Position numbers and translations under genes: made by a program
From: Pholiota molesta
Taxonomy: Eukaryota; Basidiomycota; Agaricomycetes; Agaricales; Strophariaceae
NCBI GenBank assembly: GCA_014925825.1
Contig: JACGCK010000326.1
Coordinates: 1-40,741 of the forward strand
DNA length: 40,741 nucleotides
Direction of reading: 5' to 3'
The notes under the pieces: generated by a model
What the model was told of the DNA's origin: nothing
Databases searched by the model: none
The model's input: the letters and a program-made list of their open reading frames with translations, nothing else
In this document: one piece after another, positions 1 through 10,802 of the stretch
Layout: each line of letters begins with the position of its first letter
How positions within the stretch are numbered: position 1 is the first letter of the stretch

Positions 1-998
1 AGGCAATCCATCGAGGCTTTAGAGGCGTCGGCACATGGGCTGCACACAGACCGTTAATTTACCGAAAGACGCGGATCGTTGGGAAGGTGCATACTCAATG
101 AACTTGGAACTGACATGGCGTCCCTATGGAGCTTGTAAAATGACTCCACGAACGGAACGAAACTGGGGAATACGCACGGAGAACTGTTCTTTGTAGTTGA
201 GAGGCTTTATGTTGTCCTCTGGCGCCGAAATGGGCTCGGATTTGCCAGTTCCTTGAGACATGGATGAGCTTTCGTAGGCTAGGATTTGTTAGCCAGTTTG
301 GTGCTGCTGACGCCACAGGGGATTGTGGGGAAGCAGTGTCAGTATGGGAGGAACCTGGGAGGAACAGTAAATGATGGCACGGAATGTAATGAGTGCTGAC
401 AAATCAGCAGATACTTAGCCGAACGCCGGAGATATGCGGGAAGCGCCTGTCCAAATCTAATCTCTCGTCATAACATGCGGATTCCTACATGCAATGAACG
501 GATTTTTTCAAGATTTTTTGACGGCGATCCAATAATAATTCTGGATATAGTGCATGCGTTAACCTCATTTCCGGATGATGATGATCTTGGCTGTTGGAGC
601 CTGAGGATGTCGTAAAAAAATCCATGTCATTCAACTTACCATAGGGAGGTTTTTACAAGTCAGTAACCAGAATTGGCAAGGTTTTTGGAGGTGTCAAACA
701 GACAGAGTGATCTACATAAACACAGTCTACGTATAAGTTACACGAGCCCTATTAAGAAATGTGAATGATTATGAGGATGTACTCTAGTAAACAAGATAGG
801 TATCATCAATCTAGAATCTACTAAGATAATAAAGGACGGATAATGTAGCTTGAGCTTCTAGATCTACGTCCAAACACGATATGTCTATGGCTCTAGCATC
901 TACATAAATAGTAAGCAATAAATATGATCTTGGTTTCACATAAGATACTTTTGTAATAGGTTATGGAATGATTGAAGAGGACTTCTTATGCCCCGTCA
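1..998. other. Intergenic, no gene recognised
   Basis: Both strands carry only short open frames with no recognisable protein and no convincing splice pattern. The part from about 700 is AT-rich and probably includes the 3' flank of the membrane protein gene that ends at 999. No repeat or RNA gene was seen. Confidence 0.5.
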
Positions 999-1930
999 TT
1001 AACGGTACATTGGTCCTTTGAGACTTGCAACCGTCGATATTTGTCGTTCTCGGGTATACATACTCGACATGATGGGACTCGCCGGAGGGATAACTGGACT
1101 CGGGAGCTGATCAAGCGTGGACGTCCTATGAGATGTCCGTGGCGAATTTGATTCCACATCCGCGTCCTTGTTTCGGCCCTTCCACGCATTGAACATAGGG
1201 GCAAGTATATAGGCGGCGAAGGGCAGGATGCTAAACGCTCCGATGACCGAGAGTCCGATTTGGGTCTGGCTGGACTCTTGTAACCAAATGTATATCAAAA
1301 TTTGGGCGAGGATGGACCAAGCCCCAGTGATAAAGCAAAACAGCCCTATATTGAGAATCGTTGAGTATGTTTCACTACTGTCAAATGAAGGATCGGAGAA
1401 AGTGCTTACAATGCCAGAAGACCCATTGCCATAGAGCACCAATGCCGTAGGTTCGCATGACACCCTCTTGTTCCAAGGTCGTTCTGCCTCCAATTGGAAC
1501 ATCTGGGTCTCGCGAAGATTTATATGGAACGTCCCCAAGGCGGTCGAGGAGGATGAAGCAGCTCATGCAAGAGCTAATGTTGAGGAATATGGAGGCGTAA
1601 CTAAGGAGCTCGAGGGCAATGATCATGCCCTGAGAGTTCTGACGACTGCTGTCGAAGTTCGCGGTGTTCTTCAGAAAGAGCAACAACAACGTTGCGGTAA
1701 CCGTCAAAAATCCCGACTAACGGTAGAAGTTTAGTGATGTCATTTGACAAAACTCGACGAACGGCACATACAATAGCTGCACTGCTTTGACAAGTACTGA
1801 GCCATCCTTGTTGGATGTATTCAACCGTCTGCGGGAGTTTGTCTGCAACGTTATAAAGGGCATTAATGTGGCATGCTCGGCGAAACCACGAGACGGACAT
1901 ACAGTCTAGAGCAGTCGTTTTGCGACTCAT
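999..1930 (-). CDS. Four-helix integral membrane protein of unknown function (three exons)
   Basis: Three exons read as one protein of 270 residues: 1930-1772, 1716-1410 and 1345-999. Intron 1 (1717-1771) has a GTATGT donor, a CACTAAAC branch site and a TTAG acceptor. Intron 2 (1346-1409) has GTAAGC, TACTCAAC and TATAG. Four hydrophobic segments are visible: after SSAAISGFL, around LELLSYASIFL, at LFCFITGAWSILAQ and at LSVIGAFSILPFAAY. They are followed by a polar, serine-rich cytosolic-type tail. The N-terminus is short, has two cysteines and no signal peptide. From memory, the layout (short N-terminus, a D-P rich loop, a W-x-W motif before helix 3) resembles uncharacterised membrane proteins frequent in Agaricomycetes. 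No function can be given. The ATG at 1930 is the first in frame and gives a clean exon 1. Confidence 0.8.
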
Positions 1931-2971
1931 TGTTTGAATAATGAGATAGATGGTGAAGAGAATTTATTAGGAGAAGTTATTAGCTTTAGAAGTTAGTTGA
2001 GGAGAGAATGGAGTGTAAGACGAAGTTGAAGCTTCATTTATACGACTACATACAAATGGCAAGGGTTGGATGTTCGTAGAAGTCTGCAGTTTTGAATTGA
2101 TCGCCTGTATTGGATCGCTGCACAGTCATGCAACGTTTTGTAAATTAAAGAGTGTTGCTGAGCGCCTGCAGCCCAGTTAGTTCTTACACTAAACCGAATA
2201 GGACAGACAGTCAGAGAGAGGTTCGCCATTAAGAGTTGCCTCGTTCACTCACACATGCTGAGGCGGAGCATCGTGATTCCCCCATCACTGATAACCCTTA
2301 GAAGATAGTGTGATGGCCATTTCTGAATCACAATAAGTCTCTTAGTATCAGGCCACAAGTTTTGAAAACGCACTGAACATGGGCAATGTCGGGCTCAGGC
2401 AATCTTTCAGTAGCATAGCTTGAGCATAGCCTATTCATCTCCGAGAGGTAACGGCATAACCCGCTCAGGAAGGAATAGTTCGAGCCCCAAAATCAGGTAT
2501 CATGGCCTATATCGGAGCCAGGATGACAGCCTGCGGCAGGCTATCATGATCAGCACGCACAGTACCTCGCGAGTCCATCCTATCGGCGTTGGTATCACAT
2601 TAATGAAGTAGTGAAGAGGCTGTGAGCAGAGAACGATGAAGATCGGTGAGGTGTTCAAAAAATTTGAATGTCTTGATTCAGACTCTTGTTCAAACAAAGG
2701 CTTCCGTATCCCATCTCCGTCCCAAGAAGCAATCCAGAGAAAAACTTTTTCGTAGTGAAGAGCAAAGCTTAGAGTTGATTCGGAGACCTGGTGTGTAGTG
2801 TAGTGGACGTTTCAAGGATGATTTAGTAGAAGAAGATTCCTGTCAATCACACTGGGGATTCGTGGGAAATAGGATTGATCTGCCAGCACTAACCGGTGAC
2901 CGGAACGACTCTTCCTGACCAGCGTCCAAATATTATACCCAACCTATACACTTACCGGAGATCTCGAGAGA
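1931..2971. other. Intergenic, divergent promoter region
   Basis: This 1-kb stretch lies between two divergently transcribed genes (membrane protein on -, dolichyldiphosphatase on +). Only short frames without recognisable content occur. It presumably holds both promoters, but no clear TATA box or operator stands out. Confidence 0.45.
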
Positions 2972-3913
2972 ATGCTAGAAGGGCCACGAGCATCTCTTGA
3001 CCTTACCCATGTCATATGTATGTGGCTTTCAACACAGGCAGAATCATGACAGAACATTTATCACAGCGATATCTCGATTGCAGACGATGATTCATCGTAC
3101 TTTTCGCTCGCCCTGGCGCTCATAACACTGAGTCCGATCCTTTTAATGGTACGAATAGGCGTACATCTTACATATCTAACCAATAATTAATCTAAGCAGG
3201 CGTCCTACGCAGCCCTAGCCGTCCAAACCCGAGAATTTCTCGTGATAACTATGTGGGCAGGTCAATTTGCGGGGGAGCTGTTAAATTGGGTCATCAAGCG
3301 CATTATCAAGCAGGAGAGGCCAATAGGCACGTAACTTGAGCTATGAAAAGACTCTTCTCTCTAATTTCTTGATTTATAGAAAGCATTGGAAACGGATATG
3401 GCTTCCCTTCCTCGCATAGCCAATACATGGCGTACTTCACATCTTTCTTATTATGCCACCTATACTCCCGGCATCGGTTCTCCTCTACAGGATATCCAGC
3501 ACTTGATTTTCTCTTTCGTATGACGGTCTACGCTGCACTTCTTACATGGACGGGTCTTGTAGCCTATTCACGGTGCGAAAACAGCCCATTATCCGGTGAA
3601 GACGTGAACTGAATTCCTTGTGACTAGGTATTACCTGGGATACCACAACGCAAATCAAATATTTTGGGGACTAGTGATAGGTGCAAGCCTAGGGATTTCA
3701 TTATATCTCTTCGTCGAGGCGATACCCAACAAATACCCAACGTCACGGCTCGGAAAAGCAAAAATCATGTTCTTGAACAGCTCTATCGCCGTGTGGCTCC
3801 AAATACGTGACGGGTGGAATGTCTGGGCAGATGGTGGACGTGAAACTGAATGGCTTCGATGGAGAGAGGAATGGAAGCGGCGGCAGGGTTTGAAAGTGGA
3901 AAAGAGACGATGA
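2972..3913 (+). CDS. CAX4: Dolichyldiphosphatase (PAP2 family), ER membrane
   Basis: Five exons (2972-3017, 3084-3148, 3200-3330, 3384-3572, 3628-3913) join in phase to 238 residues, close to yeast Cax4 and human DOLPP1 in length. The enzyme removes a phosphate from dolichyl pyrophosphate on the luminal side of the ER, recycling the lipid carrier of N-glycosylation. All three PAP2 phosphatase motifs are present: K70-x6-R77-P78 (KRIIKQERP), PSSHS with the catalytic His at about 92, and S143-R144-x5-H150 (SRYYLGYH). The residue after the third motif is Gln rather than Asp, as in DOLPP1. Several hydrophobic helices separate the motifs. The first exon encodes only 15 residues plus one base; the upstream ATG at 2972 is supported by an in-phase GTATGT donor. 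All four introns are 51-66 nt. Confidence 0.93.
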
Positions 3914-4680
3914 TCATTCCTGAGGTCAGTTATTCGCCGATTGTCTTCTATTCGGACTCATGACCATGACGTTTCAGCGATACTTTTTATTTATCAAGCC
4001 ACCAGATATCTGTATTCATCTACTAAACTCATTTATATGTGCAGCTTAGGCAGCCTGTAGCCAAACTCTGTATTTCCTGAGTGACTGGTGTTGATCTAGG
4101 CGCGTAATTCATGCAGTGACCAGTCTCTCTCACACGCACACAGGTGGAAGAAATATGGGTAATTATATAGCGTCCATGGAGTTGAGCTGATGAAGCAAAG
4201 TCTATTCTGGAGCCCAATATAGTTTGTTGTCAAGGGATGTCAGCCAGCATGTCAATATTCTGTAGGCCCAATGCTTCTCTTTATGCTCTGTTGGTGCATT
4301 CTGACCCTGAACCATGTTAAGCTTCCAGAGACGGCGACTCTGGGCTGACTTGAATGGTCAACGATTGGTCCGGAATAGCTTAAATCCCTGGAAAAAGGAA
4401 AGAGCGCACATGCCACATATGGCCAAAGATGGTCAACGGCCCCGGTCTCCTCAGCAATTCTGCATTCTATCGGGAACGTCGTCATTATGAAGTCATAGCC
4501 AGGTCATTCTAGGTTATTCTTCGCAGACCCAATTTGAAATTGAATAGCAGCGGCGCCCAAGATTGGAGAAATTGCCGCATATAAGACACATAGGCCAACC
4601 GTTTTGCCTTGCTACAAGCTTCCCGACGGAAGTGCATCTTCCACCCATCTTTGTCTTCGACGACGCACTCGATTTCCGAC
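3914..4680. other. Intergenic, no gene recognised
   Basis: This is the 3' flank of the dolichyldiphosphatase gene and the 5' flank of the small gene at 4681. A minus-strand open frame of 77 codons at 4252-4485 has no recognisable feature and no splice support. Confidence 0.45.
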
Positions 4681-5115
4681 ATGCCCTATTTTGACCTTCA
4701 GCCTCAGGTCCATTCCGTAAGTACATGCTGCTTTGCTCTTCATTCATACCCATTGTCTTTCATTGAACCGTCGTATCTAGGGCGTAGCGCCAGGATGTAT
4801 CATCGAGGAAGCAGCTATCACTGGTGCTCCGAAAACGAGGCCCAAACAAACTATATGCATTGGAACGCCTAAGCTACCGGCGGATGGCTGCCAGAGACCC
4901 TACATTCTATCTGCAGGTATGTGGGATCACTTCGCCTAGGAAACTCGGATCCACCGCTGACAAGGGGTGAAACATTGCTTTGTTTTGCAGAGTCGAGCCA
5001 AGATATCATGCAGCATAGGAACGCACTGTGAGTCCTTTCGCTGATATTAAGTCTTTAACATTTCTGATATTTAATCATTCCTGATAGTCAAAGAATCTCG
5101 AAAGCGTTTGCTTAG
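4681..5115 (+). CDS. Hypothetical 78-residue protein (four exons)
   Basis: I do not recognise this protein. The case for a gene is splice structure. Four exons (4681-4716, 4781-4916, 4991-5027, 5088-5115) are separated by three introns of 64, 74 and 60 nt with donors GTAAGT, GTATGT and GTGAGT and acceptors CTAG, GCAG and ATAG. All are in phase and give one frame ending in TAG at 5113-5115. The product starts MPYFDLQPQV, has a central GAPKTRPKQT stretch, two or three cysteines, and a C-terminal part with LPADGCQRPY and a short helix-like tail ending SKAFA. There is no signal peptide, membrane segment or CAAX box, so it is not a mating pheromone precursor. The stop lies only a few bases before duplicated block A (5122). 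Transcript data would settle it. Confidence 0.55.
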
Positions 5116-5591
5116 TAGATGAGCTCAGAACTTGAATGTTCCTCGAGCGCGAAGACCAACGATATCACCCTTCCATCTACGCGTTGTTGATCCCGTAAAT
5201 CACTCCGATCGGAGAACAGATAGATACGTGCACCATATTCCTTTGATGCATCATGATTCCTTCCTTGCCTCGTCTCTGTTTTCACTCTGCTCGCACCCTT
5301 GTTATCTATGTAAAATAAAATATTGTATGATCAAGTCTCAAACTAAATATGTATCGTGATTTATTAGAAGTTGTATTATCGATAAGTATGTAGAATGTAC
5401 AATAGTGCATAACGACGAATGTCACCATCTTGTTCGGTTCATTAAGCTGTACTTCTATTCTCCTTTGTCTTTAGTGTGTAGAAAAGATCTCAAGCACGCT
5501 CGCTCCTGTTTGAGCTGTGCAATGATCCACTATCGTATGTAGCCAGGCCTCCTGCAGCATAAACATCATGCTGCTGTCTAGATGCAAACTG
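5116..5591. repeat. Segmental duplication, copy A of the flank (blocks A and B)
   Basis: Two blocks here recur further right. Block A at about 5122-5236 matches about 6900-7019, with shared runs such as TATCACCCTTCCATCTA and AGATAGATACGTGCACCAT. Block B at about 5462-5590 matches about 7033-7170, with shared runs such as GCTCCTGTTTGA and CAGGCCTCCT. Copy A has roughly 225 extra bases between the blocks (5237-5461). In both copies the blocks lie downstream, in minus-strand sense, of sequence coding the C-terminus of the same secreted protein, so a gene 3' end plus its flank was duplicated. Confidence 0.8.
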
Positions 5592-5734
5592 TAGCCCGCC
5601 CGTCGCGCCCGTTGCGCGCCCGTGTTCGCAATGCGCGCCAGCGCTGGTATCGCATCTGATCGAGGTGCCCGCCGAGTTCACGGCGGGAGCGCGACGCATG
5701 TCAGCCCGGCCGCTCACGACAAACTTGCCCTGCT
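5592..5734 (-). pseudogene. Truncated relic of the cysteine-rich secreted protein gene (C-terminal end)
   Basis: The minus strand encodes a degraded version of the C-terminus of the secreted protein at 7533-9043, including VNSAGTSI and ATGATGG. The matching nucleotides are at about 7544-7690, but with small insertions and deletions. The relic stops abruptly near 5730, where the 3' end of the kinase-like gene begins. Only about 45 codons remain, with no start, signal peptide or linker. It marks the second copy of a segmental duplication. The kinase gene's last codons and stop may themselves lie at or close to the junction. Confidence 0.75.
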
Positions 5735-6769
5735 TTACGGCGTTTGATGTCGTCGATCCGGATACTTGATATCCAGCTTCATACCCTTCGTCTTTAGCAG
5801 TAGCGTCGTCATTACTGCTCCGATCGCCCCAGGATTATCAAAACCCATCACACGCTCCCAATACTCTACATCCGGATCCCAATCCTCATCCTCCTCACCC
5901 GACGCCTCGCCGGCTTCCTCCCATGCCTCAATCATCTTGTCTTTGAAGCAACACTGCGCGAGGTCGATGATAAAGGGCGTCTGTGCGCGTTCGTCTACCA
6001 CCACGTTGCGTGGTCCACAATCCTGCATGATGACGCCGCGCCTGTTGATGTCATGCGCGGCGTCGACGGCGGATTGCACTATGGCTGGCCACGTCTCCGG
6101 GTCTGCAGGGGCCAGCGGCGAGGTGGGCAGGTCCCATAGATTATACCCAGGGATGAGTTCCAGAAGGACGCCCTTGACCTCGAAGTAACGCGCCGTTTGT
6201 GATTCTGGAGGCGCGTCGGCGCTCCGCGGCGCGAAGCACACGTGAGCGTACATCCGCGGTATTGACCTGCCCTGGAGGTCGCCCAGCCGCGCGTACGCCT
6301 CGGTCTCGCAGTCGAAGTGATCATTGCACGCCTGCCACAGGGCCGCCTCATACTTCGCGCTGCCTTCCGGGGTGCCGTCGTGGAGGTGCGACGCTTTCGG
6401 GGCGATGAGTGCGGTCTTCTTTTCCTCCTCTAGCTCGTGAAGGAAAGGGCCCATCTTTCCTTGTCGCACGAATGACTGGAATACCGCTTCGTCTGCCGCC
6501 GTGTGGGGCGCGTGCTCGCGCCGGATGTTGCGAAGATCTGTGCCGAACCGACGGTCGTAGAGCTTGAGGACTGCGCGGATGTTGGCGCCTGACTCGGTGT
6601 GGATAGTGACATCCATCACGGGGGACATGGTAATGTCGAACGTTTTGGAGATGACTGCCGTACATGACTGGGAGAAGGGCAGATCGCAGCAGCTCCTAAG
6701 GACTTGTAGCTGGAGGGACTTCCCTGCCTGGTATGGCACAGGAGTGGCGTTGCTGGACCTGAGTGGCAT
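5735..6769 (-). CDS. Protein kinase-like protein (intronless)
   Basis: One uninterrupted frame of 344 codons, unusual in this intron-rich window. Kinase-fold features appear in order: a candidate ATP-binding lysine in AVLKLYDRRF, a hinge-like segment GVLLELIPGYNLWDL, a catalytic loop GVIMQDCGPRNVVV with Asp and Asn in the right spacing (the usual His-Arg before Asp is replaced by Met-Gln), and a metal-binding Asp in FIIDLAQC instead of DFG. This pattern fits the small kinase-like proteins scattered in Agaricomycetes; substrate and activity are unknown. The first ATG (6769) adds 47 residues before MSPVMDV at 6628, which is an alternative start. The acidic stretch EEAGEASGEEDED follows the catalytic part. 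It lies between the two copies of a segmental duplication, so it may have arrived with that rearrangement. A retrocopy origin is possible but no poly-A tract was seen. Confidence 0.75.
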   Translation of the reverse strand: MPLRSSNATPVPYQAGKSLQLQVLRSCCDLPFSQSCTAVISKTFDITMSPVMDVTIHTESGANIRAVLKLYDRRFGTDLRNIRREHAPHTAADEAVFQSFVRQGKMGPFLHELEEEKKTALIAPKASHLHDGTPEGSAKYEAALWQACNDHFDCETEAYARLGDLQGRSIPRMYAHVCFAPRSADAPPESQTARYFEVKGVLLELIPGYNLWDLPTSPLAPADPETWPAIVQSAVDAAHDINRRGVIMQDCGPRNVVVDERAQTPFIIDLAQCCFKDKMIEAWEEAGEASGEEDEDWDPDVEYWERVMGFDNPGAIGAVMTTLLLKTKGMKLDIKYPDRRHQTP

Positions 6770-7532
6770 AATACTGGTAAGCGTAGATCATTGGTAAATC
6801 TGTCTGGCTTCACCTACATGTCCGTGTCACAGATGCCGACAGAACAACGAGTTGATATACAGCCAAGAAAGCATATGATCAGTAAAAGACGGCATAAGTT
6901 CGCCTCGGAACTCGAATTTTCCTAGAGCCTGAACCCAACGCTATCACCCTTCCATCTATGGGTTGTTTTTCAATTCCGTAAAGCACTCCAATAAGAGAAT
7001 AGATAGATACGTGCACCATGGTCCATTATATCCTTTTGCTTGAGTGTCTATTAGAAAAGCTCTCAAGAGATCAAGCGCGCTCCTGTTTGAACTTTGCAAT
7101 GATCAACATCATATGTTGCCAGGCCTCCTCCTGCAGCGTAAACAGTGTGCTGCTGTCTCCAGATGCAAATTGCATAGCTACTCGGCCAAAACACATGAAT
7201 GCATGTAATCTGATATGCTTTAGATTTCACGAACAAATACATTGACAACGGTTTCTACATGTTTATGGGCAAGCCTGCTGATGGCCAAGGGTTTGTATCA
7301 GTGACCCATATGCCCACCGGACTTGGAAGAACACCAACATATGTAGCTTCAGAAGAATGAGTTTCGATTCATGATGTGTATGATAACAATTGATATGCAT
7401 GCTCAAATGACGGTGGAATAAAATAAGGACAGAAGTAAAGTAGAACGTTATAATAATTTATTCCAAAGAAAGCGATCCAATCACCTCCAGGCTCTGCCAA
7501 GGACCCAAAACACTCTCATCGACGCCCAACAC
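6770..7532. repeat. Segmental duplication, copy B of the flank (blocks A and B)
   Basis: It contains the partners of the 5122-5590 blocks: block A at about 6900-7019 and block B at about 7033-7170, almost abutting here. About 375 further bases (7171-7543) separate block B from the end of the secreted protein gene; copy A has lost these or copy B has gained them. No gene is seen. This is the 3' flank of the secreted protein gene and the 5' flank of the kinase-like gene. Confidence 0.8.
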
Positions 7533-9043
7533 TCAAGCGCCCGTAAGCCCGCCCGTCGCGCCCGTGTTCGCAATGCGCGCCAGCGCATCCGCGGTCGTAT
7601 CACAGGTGATCGAGGTGCCCGCTGAGTTCACGAGCGGGAGCGCGACGCACGTCAGCCCGCCCGCGCAGCCGGTCGTGACGAACTTGCCCGCGACGCACTG
7701 CGCGAAGCCGCCGTTCACGCACGCGGTCTCGCCGTCCGTGCAGCTCGCGCCCGCGGTGAGCGTCGCGAACTTCTTGTTCAGCGCCTGCGCGGCCTGCCCG
7801 TTGGAGAGCGCGAAGCTGGAGGCGGGGGCGGCGGCGGCGAGGGCGGCGGGAGAGGCTGCGGCAGAGGAGGCTGCGGCGGGGGTGGCTGCGGCGGGAGAGG
7901 CTGCAGCGGCGGCGGAGGTGCCAGTAAGCCCGCCCGTCGCGCCCGTGTTCGCAATGCGCGCCAGCGCATCCGCGGTGGTATCACAAGTGATCGAGGTGCC
8001 CGCCGAGTTCACGAGCGGGAGCGCGACGCACGTCAGCCCGCCCGCGCAGCCGGTCGTGACGAACTTGCCCGCAACGCACTGCGCGAAGCCGCCGTTCACG
8101 CACGCGGTCTCGCCGTCCGTGCAGCTCGAGCCCGCGGTCAGGGTCGCGAACTTCTTGTTCAGCGCCTGCGCGGCCTGGCCGTTGGAGAGCGCGAAACCGG
8201 AGGCGGGGGCGGCAGGGGCAGGGGCGGCGGGGGATGCGGCGGCGGGGGATGCGGCGGGGGAGGCTGCAGCGGTGGCGGCTGCGGCGGAGGTGGCAGCAGC
8301 CTTGGTGGCGCTAGCCGCAGGAGCAGCGGCGCCTGAGCTGGCTGAACCTCCCGGAGCATTAGGGTTGGTCGTGATATCGCTGAGCTGCGTGCCATCAGCG
8401 ATGGGGCCTTGGGGGTTAGCGGGGCAGGAGCCAAGTGGGTTCAAAGGCGTGGTCTGGCCGAAGGGGATGGTGCCCGGCTGGCCGAGCGTCGCGCCGTTCG
8501 CGAACTTGTTCTGGTTGGAGCCGACGAACTGGCACTGGAAGAGGCCGTTGAGCTCTGCGTTCTGCGGCGCCTTCTGGCAGTACGGGACGGCGACGGAGTT
8601 GGGCTATAAATAGGGCGAGTTATTATCAGATTTAATTGCGATGTCAATGTTGGACAATGTGCATGGACGTACGCTGTTCCTGGGCTGTTGGGCGAAGATC
8701 TGGGAGAGCGCGATCATCTCGGTGCTCTTCAGCTGCTTGCTCAGGGTCATGAGCCCATCGGCGGCATCCTGTTGGTCGCAGTCTCCGGCTGCAGCGAGCA
8801 AGGTGGTGAAAGCAGTGATTGAGAGCGGATTGCATTGTGATCCTCCGCCGGCGGCGAGCTAAAAAGAAAAAAAAAATGAGCCAAATCCCATGGGATAATG
8901 GACCGAGGACATACACAAGCCGTTTCCCACTTGGCAGTAGAGTCGGCGATAACTTGAGCAATGCGCTTCTCCAACAAAGGAGCCGCGTTAACAGAGGCAG
9001 CGATGGCGACCAGGCCGAGGAAAGCAGTGGAGAGTTGAACCAT
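7533..9043 (-). CDS. Secreted alanine/proline-rich protein with two cysteine-rich, CBM19-like modules
   Basis: Three exons (9043-8915, 8858-8673, 8603-7533) give 461 residues. An N-terminal signal peptide (MVQLSTAFLGLVAIAASVNA) is followed by a KR dibasic site at about 26-27. Next come a helical four-cysteine region (about 40-130) with a DCDQQDAADGL stretch, an alanine/proline-rich linker, a cysteine module, a second linker and a second module. The modules share the pattern C-x2-GE-x2-C-x6-QC-x8-GC-x4-TC, which resembles chitin-binding CBM19 modules; this is inference by eye. At DNA level the modules are a tandem duplication of period 381 bp (127 codons), nearly identical. The protein probably acts in or on the cell wall. 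Introns are 56 and 69 nt. A shortened copy of its 3' end lies at 5592-5734. Confidence 0.85.
7544..8306 (-). repeat. Intragenic tandem duplication, 381-bp period
   Basis: The segment starting at 7544 recurs at 7925 with few substitutions over about 265 bp, followed by diverged alanine-codon-rich linker. The unit is 127 codons, so the frame is kept and one cysteine-rich module plus linker is duplicated. The conserved part is more alike than the linkers, which suggests recent duplication, gene conversion or strong selection on the module. Confidence 0.85.
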
Positions 9044-9241
9044 GACGAAAAAAGGTGGCTTTTGGAATAAGTTGAACGTTGAAAGAAGATATAAAAGAGC
9101 AGCAAAAGTGGACGCTGAACGTGACACCGGGAGCGAGTTACTGGGCCTGAGCAGATAGTTCGCAGCGCCGGGCTGGAGAAGTTGAAAAAAGAGAAGAAAG
9201 GGAGGGAATGGAGCTTGAGAGGGAAGGATGCTCCACCTCCC

Positions 9242-9248
9242 TTATATA
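9242..9248 (-). promoter_or_regulatory. Candidate TATA box of the secreted protein gene
   Basis: The minus strand reads TATATAA within GGGTATATAAGGG, about 200 bp upstream of the ATG at 9043. Position and sequence suit a core promoter; there is no other support. Confidence 0.35.
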
Positions 9249-10802
9249 CCCTTTCCTTTCTCGGTGCCCGGGAACAATGCAGGCCCATTTTGCGTTACGA
9301 TCAAAAAGCACTTGTGGCATTTGCGCGTACAAAGGTGTTTGTGCGAATTTTCGCGTCGGATTATGGAAAAACAAAGCACGGAGCCAGGCGGATCGTGATC
9401 GAGTCGGATCTCCCAGGTTACCACCGTACTTGTTCGTTGACTAGGCCCTCCTCGACCCAAGCCAACGACCAGCGTAATGCATCGCTGCTCGTTTGAGAGG
9501 CGTTCGCAAAGGAGATTTGTGTGTGGACGGCCCCAAAAACCCCACATGATAGATTGCCGGATGGGCGATGGTCGTCGGAGCGGAGTTATTTTAGTCCTCC
9601 GTCGTCTTCTCGGTTGCCTTCGCAACAGGGCCAATTAGCTTCAACTTGGGCTTGTGGCTCATTTCCTCGATTTATTTGGGCCAACATGAACATGGAATAT
9701 GGAAGACGCATGGAAGACGCATGACTGCCAGCGCTACTATTACCTGTCAGACTTCAGTTCACGAACTTGTGCATCATTAGTGGCTCCTGGATGCTCACTC
9801 ATCCATGCGTGCTCATCACATCGTTCGCTTCTCGCTTTTGCGGCGTCGCAACTTGAATCACGGCGCACGCAGACGAGAAATATAGCGCTAATAATTCATC
9901 AAACGACCGCATCCAGGCCATGATACTCATGAAGACTGTTAGGTCACCGCATCATGACGAGCTGAAAAATCAGGTGGAACAGTTTACATACCAACAGCGA
10001 CTGGGGTTGATCATCCTGATAGTGATGCATGAGCCTGCACTGAGCCAGCTTTCTTTGGGGGTGCGTTTCATATGGCCTAGAATATTGTGATGAAGAGTGA
10101 GCACATAACCAAGGCCAAGCAAGGCCAGGCCAAGACGTTGCACGCGAGGTTGAAGGAAGGTGCTCAGGCTTGTGTGGCGAGGACGGGTCGACGTTCGCTT
10201 TGTTTTTGGGCTACCGTAACATCAACTCAGCTCAACATGAATGTGCATACTCTGAATCAGCCAGCGTCAAAAGGCAGTACATAGTACAAGGCATCTGTGA
10301 GTAAAAATGAAGTCCGCAGCATCGTCATGCAAAAGCTATGTAAGAACAAATGGTTAATTACGATTCCAGCTCCTGGATCCCTTGAATACAAGAGAGGAAC
10401 TAGATATTACGATCAGCTACTAATACTCAGTAGATTATCAGAGAAGAAGAAAAATCGAAACACGAGATGAAGATAAAAAATCATGGTATGATCGTGAGGA
10501 GATCCGAGATGTATGTAGTAAGTAGATGGATGTTAGCAACAGCAACAGTAAGCACCAAGTAAATCAGGAAGACATTCGCACAACACCAAAAGAGAAAAGG
10601 GGAAAGAAATCCAGGAGAACGAGAAAAACTACAACAGATGGGAAACGAACGAAATCGGGGGGAGGGTAACGCGGAGTAAGGAGGTCGGTCGTCCGGTGTC
10701 CGGAAACCATGCATGCAGCAAGCAAGCATCTTGGCTCTGGCCGACAAGAAACGCCAACAGATCAATCCTCGACAAGCCTGCCAAGCACGAAGAAAAAAGG
10801 AA
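9249..10802. other. Intergenic, no gene recognised
   Basis: About 1.5 kb between the promoter of the secreted protein gene and the 3' end of the BTB gene. Short frames only. A 12-bp direct repeat (ATGGAAGACGC unit, two copies at about 9699-9722) and a GGCCAAGCAAGGCCAGGCC stretch near 10112 are the only local patterns. The part next to 10803 is probably the BTB gene's 3' untranslated region. Confidence 0.5.

Noticed and set aside
2420..2520. A tRNA-like B-box (GTTCGAGCC) near 2478
   Set aside because: No matching A-box at the right distance and no cloverleaf could be drawn.
4252..4485. Minus-strand 77-codon frame
   Set aside because: No motif, no conservation clue and no splice partner.
7564..8613. 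A 349-codon plus-strand open frame opposite the secreted protein gene
   Set aside because: It is a by-product of GC-rich, alanine-coding repeats on the other strand. It repeats with the same 381-bp period and has no domain or signal. The minus-strand product has a signal peptide, cysteine pattern and introns.
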